Shown: positions 9,570 to 17,743, counted from the stretch's first letter. The stretch is 64,000 nucleotides of DNA from Dyella tabacisoli (GCF_003350925.1 NZ_KZ857176.1:248001-312000); one strand, 5' to 3'. The notes: generated from the sequence alone by a model not told the origin. Translations and numbers: made by a program.

Positions 9570-10372
9570 GGCTGTGCAAACACGGCAAAGATGCCGGCGT
9601 AAGGTTTGACCATAAACGTGGGGGCGCCGGTATAGCCGTCGCCGTCGACATAGAACTGCGAAATGGTGCCGTCCAGATACAGCGCGTCGCGGCAGCCGAT
9701 CTGATCGCGGAACAAGCGTGCGAAGGTATGGAAATTCACGGGTGCCTCGCTTACTGCAAAGACTGCCTCGTGCGGCGTCTTGGCACAGACACCGCTGCGC
9801 CATTTCAGACTGGCCGAGTCGTCGACGAATTGGTTGTTGATCTGCCCGTCGATCAACAGCATCGGGCCGGACTGGGTCGCCCATTGCGCGGGCTTGCCGT
9901 CGGCCTTGAAGTCACTGCTGGTGCGCACCGCGGCGTGTCCATCGGGATACACCGCGAACACGCCGTTGGGCAGCAGCGAAAAATTGCCGGAGGCGGGGTT
10001 GCCGCGCGCCATGTTCAACGACACCAGCGTTTTACCGTTCTCCACGTACAAGCCCAGCGGTGCAAACTGACGATCGTAAATGCCGGCATTGGCGGCAAAA
10101 AGCAGCCGTTTGCCGCGTGCCTCGCCCCATTGCCGCAAACTGTCGATATCGCCGTAGGCTTGGCCGTTGTCCGGATCTTTCCAATGCAGGCTTAGCGGTT
10201 GGCGGTCCAATGCAATGCTGACGACACGAAAGCTCTGACTCTCGAACACCAGCTCGTTGCTATCCACTGCCTGTGCGGTTTGCGAGCAACCCGTCAGGCT
10301 GGCGAGCAAGCTGAACATCGCCGATAAATACAGCGCGCGGCGGGGCGGTTGGCGGAGGGTGACGGCAAGCAT
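9566..10372 (-). CDS. Phosphodiester glycosidase family (DUF2233/NAGPA-like) lipoprotein
   Basis: A 268-residue protein related to the NAGPA/DUF2233 phosphodiester glycosidase domain, seen in 'LLFAANAGIYDRQFAPLGLY', 'QSGPMLLIDGQIN' and 'RDALYLDGTISQFYV'. From the ATG at 10372 the N-terminus has a hydrophobic stretch ending in a lipobox LTGC with Cys29, so it is probably a lipoprotein. Homologues remove sugars attached through phosphodiesters, for example N-acetylglucosamine in the mammalian uncovering enzyme. The bacterial substrate is unknown. The frame is open to 10564, but that part would overlap the divergent NUDIX gene. No clear ribosome site is visible, so the start is moderately certain. 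Confidence 0.78.
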   Translation of the reverse strand: MLAVTLRQPPRRALYLSAMFSLLASLTGCSQTAQAVDSNELVFESQSFRVVSIALDRQPLSLHWKDPDNGQAYGDIDSLRQWGEARGKRLLFAANAGIYDRQFAPLGLYVENGKTLVSLNMARGNPASGNFSLLPNGVFAVYPDGHAAVRTSSDFKADGKPAQWATQSGPMLLIDGQINNQFVDDSASLKWRSGVCAKTPHEAVFAVSEAPVNFHTFARLFRDQIGCRDALYLDGTISQFYVDGDGYTGAPTFMVKPYAGIFAVFAQP

Positions 10373-10462
10373 CTGCCGATGGTCGCTGCCATGCGCAGTC
10401 GGCGCAAGCCCAGGCGAATCGGCTACCCTCTGCATGTTCATCGCATCTATAACGTCCGCCTT

Positions 10463-10951
10463 ATGCCTTACACCCCCATTGTCGCCACGCTTGGCTATGT
10501 GCTTTCCCCGGATCGCAGTCAGGTGTTGATGATTCATCGCAATGCCCGCCAGGACGATCAGCATCTAGGCAAGTACAACGGCCTGGGCGGCAAGATGGAG
10601 CCCGGCGAAGACATCGCCGCCTGTATGCGCCGCGAAATTTTCGAAGAAGCCGGCATCGAGTGCGTATCGATGCATCTGCGCGGCACCCTTAACTGGCCGG
10701 GTTTCGGCAAGCAGGGCGAGGACTGGCTGGGCTTTATCTTCGTCATTGATGAATTTCACGGCGAACCCTTGCAAGAGAATGCCGAGGGGACGCTGGAATG
10801 GGTGGCGCTGGATCGTCTTGAAGAACTGCCGATGTGGGAGGGGGACCGCCATTTCCTGCCCCTGGTATTCGATCGCGACCCGCGCCCCTTTCATGGGGTG
10901 ATGCCCTACCGCGATGGCCGCATGCAGTCGTGGGCCTACACCCGGTTGTAG
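10463..10951 (+). CDS. NUDIX hydrolase, 8-oxo-dGTP diphosphatase (MutT/MTH1-like)
   Basis: A 162-residue protein with a perfect NUDIX box, residues 43-65 (Gx5Ex7REUxEExGU), read around 'MEPGEDIAACMRREIFEEAG'. The preceding 'LGKYNGLGGK' is like the MTH1/MutX branch that hydrolyses oxidised purine nucleoside triphosphates, and the later 'EWVALDRLEELPMWEGDR' fits this branch. The likely role is sanitising the nucleotide pool in the cytoplasm. The ATG at 10463 starts directly at the conserved beta strand. The gene is divergent from the glycosidase-like gene and convergent with the ketosynthase at 11000. Confidence 0.88.
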   Translation: MPYTPIVATLGYVLSPDRSQVLMIHRNARQDDQHLGKYNGLGGKMEPGEDIAACMRREIFEEAGIECVSMHLRGTLNWPGFGKQGEDWLGFIFVIDEFHGEPLQENAEGTLEWVALDRLEELPMWEGDRHFLPLVFDRDPRPFHGVMPYRDGRMQSWAYTRL

Positions 10952-10956
10952 AAACC

Positions 10957-10985
10957 CGCCCCGTGGGCAAAAAGCCGACGGGGCG
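10957..10985. terminator. Hairpin between convergent genes, possible bidirectional terminator
   Basis: CGCCCCGT (10957-10964) and ACGGGGCG (10978-10985) form a perfect 8-bp stem around a 13-base loop, between the stops of the NUDIX gene and the ketosynthase gene. An AAAAA run lies in the loop, and neither strand has a clear T-tract after the stem. Confidence 0.5.
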
Positions 10986-10999
10986 ATGACGCTGCAAGG

Positions 11000-12214
11000 C
11001 TATGGCGCGCGACGTAGCGCCACCACCGCATTGAGCCCGCCGAACGCAAACGAATTGCTGATCCCGGCATGCACCGGCATGGCGCGCGCCTGGTTGGGTA
11101 CGTAATCGAGATCGCAAGCCGGGTCGGGCCCCAGATAGCCTAGCGTCGGCGGCACGACGCCGTCGCGCAGCGCTCCAAGTACGGCAACCAACTCCAAGGC
11201 TCCGGCGGCGCCCAGTGCATGCCCGTGCATGGGTTTGGTCGAAGAGATCGCCAGCGCGTGGGCATGTTCGCCGAACACACGATGGATCGCCCGTGTTTCG
11301 GTACTGTCGTTGGCCATCGTGCCAGTGCCGTGGGCGTTGATGTAGTCCACCTCCGATGGCGACATGCCGGCATCGCGCAACGCAGCGCTGATGGCTGCGG
11401 AGGCGCCCAGCTCGGATGGCGCGGCAATATCGCCGGCATCGGAGCTCATGCCGCATCCGGCCAGTTCGGCCAGAATGGTTGCGCCGCGCTGCTGTGCAAG
11501 CTCCAGGGTCTCTAGCACGTACATGCCGGCGCCCTCGCCGAGCACGATGCCGCGACGGCCGGCACTGAACGGGCGGCAAGTATCGGGCGCCAGCACACGC
11601 ATGGCTTCCCACACCCGCAGCGAGCCCAGGGTGATGCAGGCTTCGGTGCCACCCACCACGGCCGTATCAACCAGGCCGGAGCGGATCATCATCACGGCTT
11701 GTGCAAACGCGTGATTTGACGAGGCGCAGGCACTTGATACGGAAAACGCGGGGCCGGTGATGCCGTGGACCATGCTGATCTGGCTGGCCGGCGCATTGGT
11801 CATCATGCGCACGATGCCCAGCGGATGCAGGCGATTGGCGCCCTCGCGGTAAAGCCTCTCGTACTGTTCGTCGCGCGTGCTTTCGCCGCCGGCGCCGGTG
11901 CCGATCACGATGGCGGTGCGCGCCGCGCGTTCACCTTCAAAGCTGATTCCCGATTGCGCGATAGCCTCGCCCGCGGCAACCAGCGCGTACTGGCTGAGCG
12001 GGTCGAGCAGGGGTAGTCGTGCCGAATCGAAATGAAGGGCAGGATCGAAGTCGCTCACTTCGGCCGCGATGCCGCCATTGCGCAGCAAGCTGCGCTCAAT
12101 GCGGCGGATGGGGCCGATGCCCGTGCGACCTTCGACCATCGCCTGCCAGATGGAGGGCACATCGTGGCCGAGCGCACAGATCGCGCCCGCACCGGTAATC
12201 ACGATACGAGGCAT
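11000..12214 (-). CDS. Beta-ketoacyl-ACP synthase (FabF/NodE-like)
   Basis: A 404-residue condensing enzyme with the full thiolase-fold triad: Cys163 in 'VSSACASSNH', His295 in 'NAHGTGTMAND' and His332 in 'KPMHGHALGAAG'. It extends an acyl chain on an acyl carrier protein by decarboxylative condensation with malonyl-ACP. It is not the housekeeping fabF, which normally sits with fabD, fabG and acpP. Here it follows a private ACP gene by four bases. The neighbouring FemAB-like acyltransferase and PLP enzyme suggest a dedicated acyl chain for a specialised lipid or acylated amine. The start at 12214 gives the canonical 'MPRIVITGAGAI' N-terminus. Confidence 0.9.
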   Translation of the reverse strand: MPRIVITGAGAICALGHDVPSIWQAMVEGRTGIGPIRRIERSLLRNGGIAAEVSDFDPALHFDSARLPLLDPLSQYALVAAGEAIAQSGISFEGERAARTAIVIGTGAGGESTRDEQYERLYREGANRLHPLGIVRMMTNAPASQISMVHGITGPAFSVSSACASSNHAFAQAVMMIRSGLVDTAVVGGTEACITLGSLRVWEAMRVLAPDTCRPFSAGRRGIVLGEGAGMYVLETLELAQQRGATILAELAGCGMSSDAGDIAAPSELGASAAISAALRDAGMSPSEVDYINAHGTGTMANDSTETRAIHRVFGEHAHALAISSTKPMHGHALGAAGALELVAVLGALRDGVVPPTLGYLGPDPACDLDYVPNQARAMPVHAGISNSFAFGGLNAVVALRRAP

Positions 12215-12218
12215 AGGG

Positions 12219-12485
12219 TCAGCTATCAGTCGGGTTTTGCGGCTCCGATTTCAGAGCCAGTTGGCGATCGATGGCATCGACGAGGTGGCCGACGGTATCG
12301 GTCTCGAAGTTGGTGTCTTCGTTAGGCAGGTTCACGCCGAAATGCTCTTCGAGATCGAAGATCACCTCGATCGCATCCAGCGAGGCAATGCCTAGATCCT
12401 TCAAAGTGGATTCTGGCTTGATGGTGGCGATGTCGATCTTCGCCTGTTTGGCGATGATGTCGAAGGTTTCCTGCTGTGTACTCAT
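12219..12485 (-). CDS. Acyl carrier protein
   Basis: An 88-residue four-helix carrier protein. The phosphopantetheine attachment serine is Ser35 in 'KDLGIASLDAIEVIFDLEE'. The usual DSL is ASL here, so the acidic residue before the serine is replaced by alanine. The C-terminal helix 'DTVGHLVDAIDRQL' is typical. The start at 12485 is supported by AGGAA nine bases upstream. The gene leads a two-gene unit with the ketosynthase and faces a divergent acyltransferase gene across 332 bases. It is presumably the carrier for that synthase. Confidence 0.88.
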   Translation of the reverse strand: MSTQQETFDIIAKQAKIDIATIKPESTLKDLGIASLDAIEVIFDLEEHFGVNLPNEDTNFETDTVGHLVDAIDRQLALKSEPQNPTDS

Positions 12486-12817
12486 GATCGCTTTCCTGAA
12501 TGTCATGAAGCCGTCTATGCCCACTCTCGGCATCGGCGGTGCGGACCCTGGTTCGCGCAAGACTGACGAACTAGCGAGGTGTTGTCCAGATAGTGACGGT
12601 TGTCGGATCGTGCGCGGCCATCCTTTCGCGAATCTTATAGACGGTCGGGCCATCAGCTATGGCTTTGTAGAACCTTGGGGTGTGGTATTTCGACGTCGCT
12701 TGCGCCGGGTGCGCCGGTCGATGCAGTCGCTCCAATTGCGCGGGCGGACCGGCCGCGCTGCACCAGTAAGGAACACGAAAGGCGTCGCCAGCAAGCTTCT
12801 GCGCTTGTGTGTGAGGC
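12486..12817. promoter_or_regulatory. Divergent intergenic region of the KS/ACP and FemAB/UPF0489 units
   Basis: These 332 bases separate the ACP (minus) from the acyltransferase (plus) and must hold the promoters of both units. A GCGCGG/CCGCGC inverted pair lies near 12756-12776. I could not pick out convincing -35/-10 pairs or an operator. No gene is supported, and the open frames crossing it are shadows. Confidence 0.4.
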
Positions 12818-13945
12818 ATGATGTCGGGCCAGGTGGCCATGCCTGCATTTCGTCTCGTTCGTGGGAAGCCTTTCGTGCGGTATTTCAACCAGCTTGAGCC
12901 GGATGCGCTGATCGGCCGATTCGCCGCCTGCCCGCCCATCGGCTTTCGTGTCGAGGAGGTTGCCGGCACGCCGACCTTCGTGGCGCCTTTTGACCTGTTG
13001 ACCACGGCCGACGACACGCTGCGCAAGCGCGTCGCCGCCGCACCCGGCTATCGTTATTGGGGGCGGTTGTTGCGCTGGCGCACCGCCTTTGTGGGTACCA
13101 CTGTTTCCGAATACGTACTTTTTCCACGCTCAGCCGATGCCACGGCCTTGCCGCGCGATCTGGTGGCGCGATTGGGGGCCGCACAGCGGCTGTTGATCGT
13201 CAAAGACATTCCCCAAGCCTCGCCGCTGCTGAGTGAAGCGGACAACCAATGGTGCGCGAGTTTCGCCCAGGCTTGTGCCGAGGCCGGTTGCCTCCTGCTG
13301 GAGGGGCAGGCACTGGCCTATGTGACGATCGATTTTGCCAGCGAAGACGAATACCTCGCCCGGCTGTCGTCCAGCCGCCGCAAAGACATCCGGCGCAAAC
13401 TGCGCAAGCGCGACGAAGTGGCGGTGGAGGTCGTGCCGTGCGGCGATGCGCGCTTCGCCGATGAAGCGGTCATCGATGCGTTCTATGCGTTGTATGAAAA
13501 CGTGTATGCGCAAAGCGAAATCCATTTCGACAAACTCAGTCGCGAGTTCTTTGCCGCCGTGTTGCGCGATGCCGCCAATGGCGGCGTGGCGTTCGTCTAC
13601 CGGCATCAAGATGCGATGATCGGCTGGAACCTATGTTTTGCCGTGGACGGCAAGCTGATCGACAAGTACGTGGGTTTTGCCTACCCGCAAGCGCGCGAGC
13701 AGAACCTGTATTTCACCAGTTGGTTCCACAACCTCGCCTGGGCGCGCGAGCAGGGGCTGACGCATTACGTCGCCGGTTGGACCGACCCGGAAATCAAATC
13801 GTATTTGGGCGCACAATTCACGCTGACCCGGCACGCTGTCTACCTGCGCAACCCGTTGCTGCGAGCGTTGGCGCGACGGCTCGGCAAATACTTCGAAAGC
13901 GACAGTCAGTGGGCGCCGCCAACCGTGAGCAAGACTGATGAGTAG
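12818..13945 (+). CDS. FemAB-like/GNAT-fold acyltransferase
   Basis: A 375-residue protein whose second half resembles the FemAB-like GNAT families ('SSSRRKDIRRKLRKRDEVAV', 'VYRHQDAMIGWNLCFAVDGK', 'KSYLGAQFTLTRHAVYLRN'). Such proteins transfer acyl or aminoacyl groups to amines, for instance in peptidoglycan bridges or N-acyl amino acids. Two ATGs compete (12818 and 12821), with GAGG just upstream fitting the second better, and a third lies at 12839. The stop overlaps the next start, so it is coupled to the UPF0489 gene. Next to an ACP and a ketosynthase, the simplest inference is an ACP-dependent N-acyltransferase. The acceptor is unknown. Confidence 0.72.
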   Translation: MMSGQVAMPAFRLVRGKPFVRYFNQLEPDALIGRFAACPPIGFRVEEVAGTPTFVAPFDLLTTADDTLRKRVAAAPGYRYWGRLLRWRTAFVGTTVSEYVLFPRSADATALPRDLVARLGAAQRLLIVKDIPQASPLLSEADNQWCASFAQACAEAGCLLLEGQALAYVTIDFASEDEYLARLSSSRRKDIRRKLRKRDEVAVEVVPCGDARFADEAVIDAFYALYENVYAQSEIHFDKLSREFFAAVLRDAANGGVAFVYRHQDAMIGWNLCFAVDGKLIDKYVGFAYPQAREQNLYFTSWFHNLAWAREQGLTHYVAGWTDPEIKSYLGAQFTLTRHAVYLRNPLLRALARRLGKYFESDSQWAPPTVSKTDE

Positions 13946-14813
13946 GCAAGCCCCGCTGATTCTCGATTTCGACCGTTCGATCGGTGTGATTCCCGGCGCG
14001 ACCACGATTGGGTTGAACGATTGGCAAGAGGCGATCCGCTTCGGTTGCACGCTGCGCACCTTTGATCGCCTGCGTCGCCATCTCGACGCGCTAGTGCCGG
14101 CCGATTACGGCACGGTGCTGATGGGGTCGGGCGATTACCATCATTTGACCTGGCCGCTGGTCGAGCGGCAACGCGCGCGCGGTCCATTTCAACTCGTCGT
14201 ATTCGATAACCACCCCGACAATATGCGTTTTCCATGGGGTATCCACTGCGGCTCGTGGGTACGCAAAGTGGCGATGTTGCCTTACGTCAGTCACGTGCAT
14301 GTGGTTGGTATCACCTCGGGCGATATCGGCGCCAAACACGCCTGGGAAAACTACCTGCGTCCACTGCGCGCCGGCAAGCTCAGTTACTGGTGCATGGACG
14401 TCGATGTGAGCTGGGCGGCACGCTTCGGGCTCGCCGATGCGTTTCATCGTTTCGACCATCCCGACGCACTCACCTGTGCGTTCATCGAACAACTGCGCCG
14501 CGCACCGCAAGCTACGTATTTGTCGATCGACAAAGATGCTTTCAGCGTTGCTACGGCACGTACCAACTGGGATCAAGGGCTGATCGAAGAGCATCACGCG
14601 ATGGCCATCATCGAGGCTTTGCGTGGCCGCATTATCGCCAGCGACATTAATGGCGAAGTCTCTGCCTATGCGTATACGACATGGTGGAAGCGCATGCTCA
14701 GTGGCATGGATGGGCAAGAGCCGGTGCCGCAAACAGAGTTGGATACGTGGCAGGCGCAGCAGCGTGCGTTGAACACGCGGCTGCTGGAAGCGATTGCGGC
14801 GAGCAGTGTGTAG
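13938..14813 (+). CDS. UPF0489 protein with arginase/deacetylase-type metal motifs
   Basis: A 291-residue protein of the UPF0489 type, which also occurs in eukaryotes (C5orf22) and has no firm function known to me. Three motifs line up with the metal site of arginases: 'GSGDYHHL' (residues 63-70), 'DNHPD' (Asp90, His92, Asp94) and 'SIDKDAF' (Asp198, Asp200). 'CMDVDVSW' adds further acidic residues. This suggests a binuclear metal hydrolase, such as a ureohydrolase or deacylase. It overlaps the FemAB-like gene by eight bases. Together they could install and trim an acyl or guanidino group, but the reaction is inference. Confidence 0.75.
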   Translation: MSRQAPLILDFDRSIGVIPGATTIGLNDWQEAIRFGCTLRTFDRLRRHLDALVPADYGTVLMGSGDYHHLTWPLVERQRARGPFQLVVFDNHPDNMRFPWGIHCGSWVRKVAMLPYVSHVHVVGITSGDIGAKHAWENYLRPLRAGKLSYWCMDVDVSWAARFGLADAFHRFDHPDALTCAFIEQLRRAPQATYLSIDKDAFSVATARTNWDQGLIEEHHAMAIIEALRGRIIASDINGEVSAYAYTTWWKRMLSGMDGQEPVPQTELDTWQAQQRALNTRLLEAIAASSV

Positions 14814-14816
14814 CGC

Positions 14817-16016
14817 CTAAGCCTTTGCGCGCTCAAGCCGCACACAGATTCGCTCGAACTCGTCGTCACGCAGCCAGGGGCTGTTGGTGATGGTCAGCGA
14901 TCGCGCGGCGAAGTCGCGGGCATTGGGTAGATCCGTAGGCGGCACCACATCGCGCAGATAGGCGTAATCGGGCAGGGCGTGAATAAACAAGCGACTGACA
15001 CCCAGGCCGGCTGTCCACAGCATCTGCAGCGCGTGATCGCGCGTAGCTTCGCTGGCTAAGGTCATTAGCAGGAAGGGCCATGTACCTTGCTGGCCGAGGG
15101 CATCCTCGAAGACGGTCAGGCCAGGGATTTGCCGCAGGCGTTTGATCCGGCGCAAGGCTTGCTGGCGCGTAGCCTCCAGAAACGCCGGTAATCGCATCAA
15201 TGCCCGGATGCCGACCGCCTGGCGCCAGGCGCTTACCGTATGCAGCGGAATGTCGGGGCCGAAGTCGTCGCCGACCGCGCTCACCGGATCGCCCGCCGCC
15301 AACGCCTTGCGCAATGGGCGGCCGTAAGCCAGTGGCAAGATCGACGGACGGTAAGCGGCGGTGTAGCCGACGAGTTCCAGCGCGCGCTGCCGATCCATTT
15401 GCGGGTCCGGTTTGATAATCGCCCGATGACTGGCGGCAAAGGCTTCGCGCAGCGCGGGATCGCGCGCCAGCAGCAGGCCGCCTTCATACAGGGTCAGGCC
15501 TTTGCCGACAGCAAGGCTGAAGAAGCCGGCATCGCCGAGCAGGCCGACACTGCGCCCCTCGTGCCGCGCGCCCACGGCTTGCGCCGCGTCTTCGATGACA
15601 TAGGCGCCGACCTTATGCGCAATGGCATTGGCGGTGGCTACATCGGCGACGCGGCCAGCCAAATGCGTGGGCACGATGGCTAAGGTTTTGCTGCAGCAGA
15701 CGGCCGCCAGTTGGGCGGCATCCATGTCGTAATGATTCGGTGCGAGATCGCACAGTCGCGGTTTGAGTCCGGCGCGATGGATCGCTAGTGCGACCAGGGG
15801 ACACGTCCATGCAGGTACGACGACTTCGCGGCGATCCGGGCGCAACCGGCTGATGGCATGCAAGGCAACCACCAGGGCGGCGGTGCCGGAGCATTCCAAT
15901 TGCAGTTGCTCGACACCCAGCCAGGTCGCCGCATGCTCGGCGAAGAACGGTGCGCGACCCGGACGCAGGTCGCTCAAGCGCAATGGCAGACCGGCGGTGG
16001 GCGGCAGCTCGCGCAT
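14817..16016 (-). CDS. DegT/DnrJ/EryC1/StrS-family PLP-dependent aminotransferase
   Basis: A 399-residue fold-type I PLP protein. The Schiff-base lysine is Lys172 in 'FFSLAVGKGLTLYEGG', and the cofactor ring acids are in 'VIEDAAQAVGA' (Glu142-Asp143). The family mostly aminates keto sugars, but some members act on other carbonyls. The motif has 'YEGG' where many sugar aminotransferases have 'GEGG'. The gene is convergent with the UPF0489 gene (three bases between stops) and heads toward nothing further, so it is the last gene of its unit, downstream of the two EamA/SMR genes. It probably provides or modifies the amine part of the cluster's product. Confidence 0.82.
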   Translation of the reverse strand: MRELPPTAGLPLRLSDLRPGRAPFFAEHAATWLGVEQLQLECSGTAALVVALHAISRLRPDRREVVVPAWTCPLVALAIHRAGLKPRLCDLAPNHYDMDAAQLAAVCCSKTLAIVPTHLAGRVADVATANAIAHKVGAYVIEDAAQAVGARHEGRSVGLLGDAGFFSLAVGKGLTLYEGGLLLARDPALREAFAASHRAIIKPDPQMDRQRALELVGYTAAYRPSILPLAYGRPLRKALAAGDPVSAVGDDFGPDIPLHTVSAWRQAVGIRALMRLPAFLEATRQQALRRIKRLRQIPGLTVFEDALGQQGTWPFLLMTLASEATRDHALQMLWTAGLGVSRLFIHALPDYAYLRDVVPPTDLPNARDFAARSLTITNSPWLRDDEFERICVRLERAKA

Positions 16017-16025
16017 GTGGAGTCT

Positions 16026-16481
16026 CTAGTTGCCGGCGGCGACGCCGAGCGCGCCCTTCGCTTCGGTCGGCGCGTCGCCTTCAGGGTGCGCACCGCTTTC
16101 GGCAAAGGCCAGACAGATGATGCCGACGACAATCACGCTCGCACCGATCACCTTCGGCCAGGTCAATGGCTCCTGAAACAGCCAGACCGAAAACAGCATC
16201 ACGCTGACGACTTCGAGGTGAGTGACCGCAAACGCCGGGCCGATGGGCGCGTGCTTGAGCAGCGTCATCCAGGTGAAGAAGTTGCCGACATAGCCGATCA
16301 CGGCGAGATAAATCCACGGATGGCCAAACACGCGCACGATCCAGGCCCAGTTCGCCTCGGGCGGAAACGCATGATTGCCGGCGTACTTGAAGCTCAGTTG
16401 CACCACGGTATCGAACGCCACCAGGATCAGAAAGCCGAAAAAGTAGAAGCTTTTTCCACGAGTCATACGGTCAGTACTCAT
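16026..16481 (-). CDS. Four-helix EamA/SMR-type membrane protein (second of a pair)
   Basis: A 151-residue protein with four predicted membrane helices and the SMR/EamA signature 'LTWPKVIGASVIVVGIICLA' at the end, followed by a short hydrophilic tail. It is half the size of a ten-helix EamA transporter, so it should pair with another copy. The preceding gene encodes a 121-residue relative. Such heteropairs include ArnE/ArnF, which flip undecaprenyl-phosphate aminoarabinose across the inner membrane. The start at 16481 has AGGA seven bases upstream, within the last unit of a 15-nt tandem repeat. The substrate is unknown. Confidence 0.78.
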   Translation of the reverse strand: MSTDRMTRGKSFYFFGFLILVAFDTVVQLSFKYAGNHAFPPEANWAWIVRVFGHPWIYLAVIGYVGNFFTWMTLLKHAPIGPAFAVTHLEVVSVMLFSVWLFQEPLTWPKVIGASVIVVGIICLAFAESGAHPEGDAPTEAKGALGVAAGN

Positions 16482-16485
16482 AGGG

Positions 16486-16530
16486 TCATCCTGAATAAGA
16501 TCATCCTGAATAAGGTCGGCCTAAATAAGA
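16486..16530 (-). repeat. Three 15-nt tandem repeats that carry the ribosome binding site
   Basis: Three 15-base units (16486-16500, 16501-16515, 16516-16530) fill nearly the whole gap between the two EamA/SMR genes. On the minus strand the two units nearest the start contain TTCAGGATGA, that is an AGGA core and an ATG. The last one supplies the Shine-Dalgarno of the gene at 16481. The third unit has diverged at four positions. The upstream stop codon follows directly at 16531. Confidence 0.88.
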
Positions 16531-16896
16531 TCAGCCCGCACCCGCGATGCCGACGATCGCCACACCGGCGGTGACCAGCAGAATGCCGGTGACGCGCAAC
16601 GGGGTGAGTTTTTCGCGGAACAGAATGCGTCCGGCGATCATGACGACCACGATATTGATCGAGCCCAGCAGTACGCCCTGAGACAAATCGATCAAGGACA
16701 GGAAGGCGATCCACACCAGAAATTCGGCGACATAAGAAATCAGGCCGACCCAGATCCATGGCCGCGATGCCATATAGCGCCAGCGCGCCAGGCCGTCACC
16801 GGCACGCGGATCGCTGGCCGCTGCCTTAAAGGCCAACTGGCCGACGGTATCGAGGGTGACATTGAGCAGCCACAGCGTAACGACCAGCGGGGACAT
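16531..16896 (-). CDS. Four-helix EamA/SMR-type membrane protein (first of a pair)
   Basis: A 121-residue, very hydrophobic protein with four predicted helices, containing 'DTVGQLAFKAAASDP', 'LSQGVLLGSINIVVVMIAG' and 'LTPLRVTGILLVTAGVAIV'. The last is the typical EamA/SMR closing helix. Length and layout match ArnE-like half transporters. It lies between the hydrolase gene (7 bases upstream) and its partner. An inner-membrane heterodimer with the 151-residue protein, moving a lipid-linked or amphipathic product outward, is a reasonable inference from gene order. Confidence 0.78.
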   Translation of the reverse strand: MSPLVVTLWLLNVTLDTVGQLAFKAAASDPRAGDGLARWRYMASRPWIWVGLISYVAEFLVWIAFLSLIDLSQGVLLGSINIVVVMIAGRILFREKLTPLRVTGILLVTAGVAIVGIAGAG

Positions 16897-16903
16897 AAGT
16901 CTC

Positions 16904-17743
16904 CTAGGCCGCCGCGCGAGCGGCAGGTTCGAACGTGGCGGCTACCTGGCCGAAGAATTCGGCCGAGCGGTCGATCAGCAAGCGGCGTTCGCGATCGACG
17001 GTAATCATGTGATAGCTGTTTTCCAGCAGCAGCATTTCCACCGGACCGGAGACGCCACGCTCGACCAGCCGGGCATTCTCGACGCTGGCGATGTCGTCTT
17101 CAGTGGCGTGCGCGATCAGGCAGGGTGCATTCACCTTGGGCAGCTCGCGGCGGACCACCGCCGCCATGTTGTACATCTCGCCCAGCGACGGCCAGGGATT
17201 GCCCGGCAGGCCGGCGGCTGCGCTGTCGCCGCTGAGCATGGCCGAGCTGATTTGCGCGCGCAGGCGCTCGTCGCGAATGCCGTAGGGTTCGTTTTCGTGC
17301 ACCATGCGGCGCTTGCCGATACCGAAGCGATGCAGCAAGGGCAGCAGGAAGGACAACCTGCCGTACCACGGAATCGCCCAGCCGTCGTAGCGGAACGTGG
17401 CGCCATAGACGCCCACACCCTTGACCCAGTCTGGATGGTCGGCGGCCAGCTTGAGCGCCAGCACCGCACCCATGGACAGGCCGGCAACGAAGAAATGATC
17501 TACTTCGTGGCGAAGCTTCTCGGCAGCGGCTTCTACGCTGGCATACCAATCGTGCCAACTAGTTTTCAGCAAATCATCGACATTGCCGCAATGGCCGGCC
17601 AACTGCATGCCATACACGCTGAAGCCTGCGCGGTTCAGCCCCTTGCCGACCAATCGCATCTCGGTAGGGGTGCCGGTTAGGCCGTGGATCAGCAGCACGC
17701 CGCTGCGTCCGCCTTCAAGGCGGAACTCAACGTTCTGGATCAC
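16904..17743 (-). CDS. Alpha/beta hydrolase (Est30/monoacylglycerol-lipase-like)
   Basis: A 279-residue serine hydrolase. 'VLLIHGLTGTPTEM' is the oxyanion strand and turn, Ser90 lies in 'VAGLSMGAVLAL' (GxSxG), and a late 'LLLENSYHMITVDRE' carries the catalytic histidine. It resembles carboxylesterases such as Est30 that cleave medium-chain esters. The start is a GTG at 17743 with AGGA ten bases upstream. The frame is open to 18052, but only as a shadow of the neighbouring peptidase gene. It leads the unit with the EamA/SMR pair and the DegT-like gene, so it may release or edit an acyl intermediate. Confidence 0.8.
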   Translation of the reverse strand: MIQNVEFRLEGGRSGVLLIHGLTGTPTEMRLVGKGLNRAGFSVYGMQLAGHCGNVDDLLKTSWHDWYASVEAAAEKLRHEVDHFFVAGLSMGAVLALKLAADHPDWVKGVGVYGATFRYDGWAIPWYGRLSFLLPLLHRFGIGKRRMVHENEPYGIRDERLRAQISSAMLSGDSAAAGLPGNPWPSLGEMYNMAAVVRRELPKVNAPCLIAHATEDDIASVENARLVERGVSGPVEMLLLENSYHMITVDRERRLLIDRSAEFFGQVAATFEPAARAAA

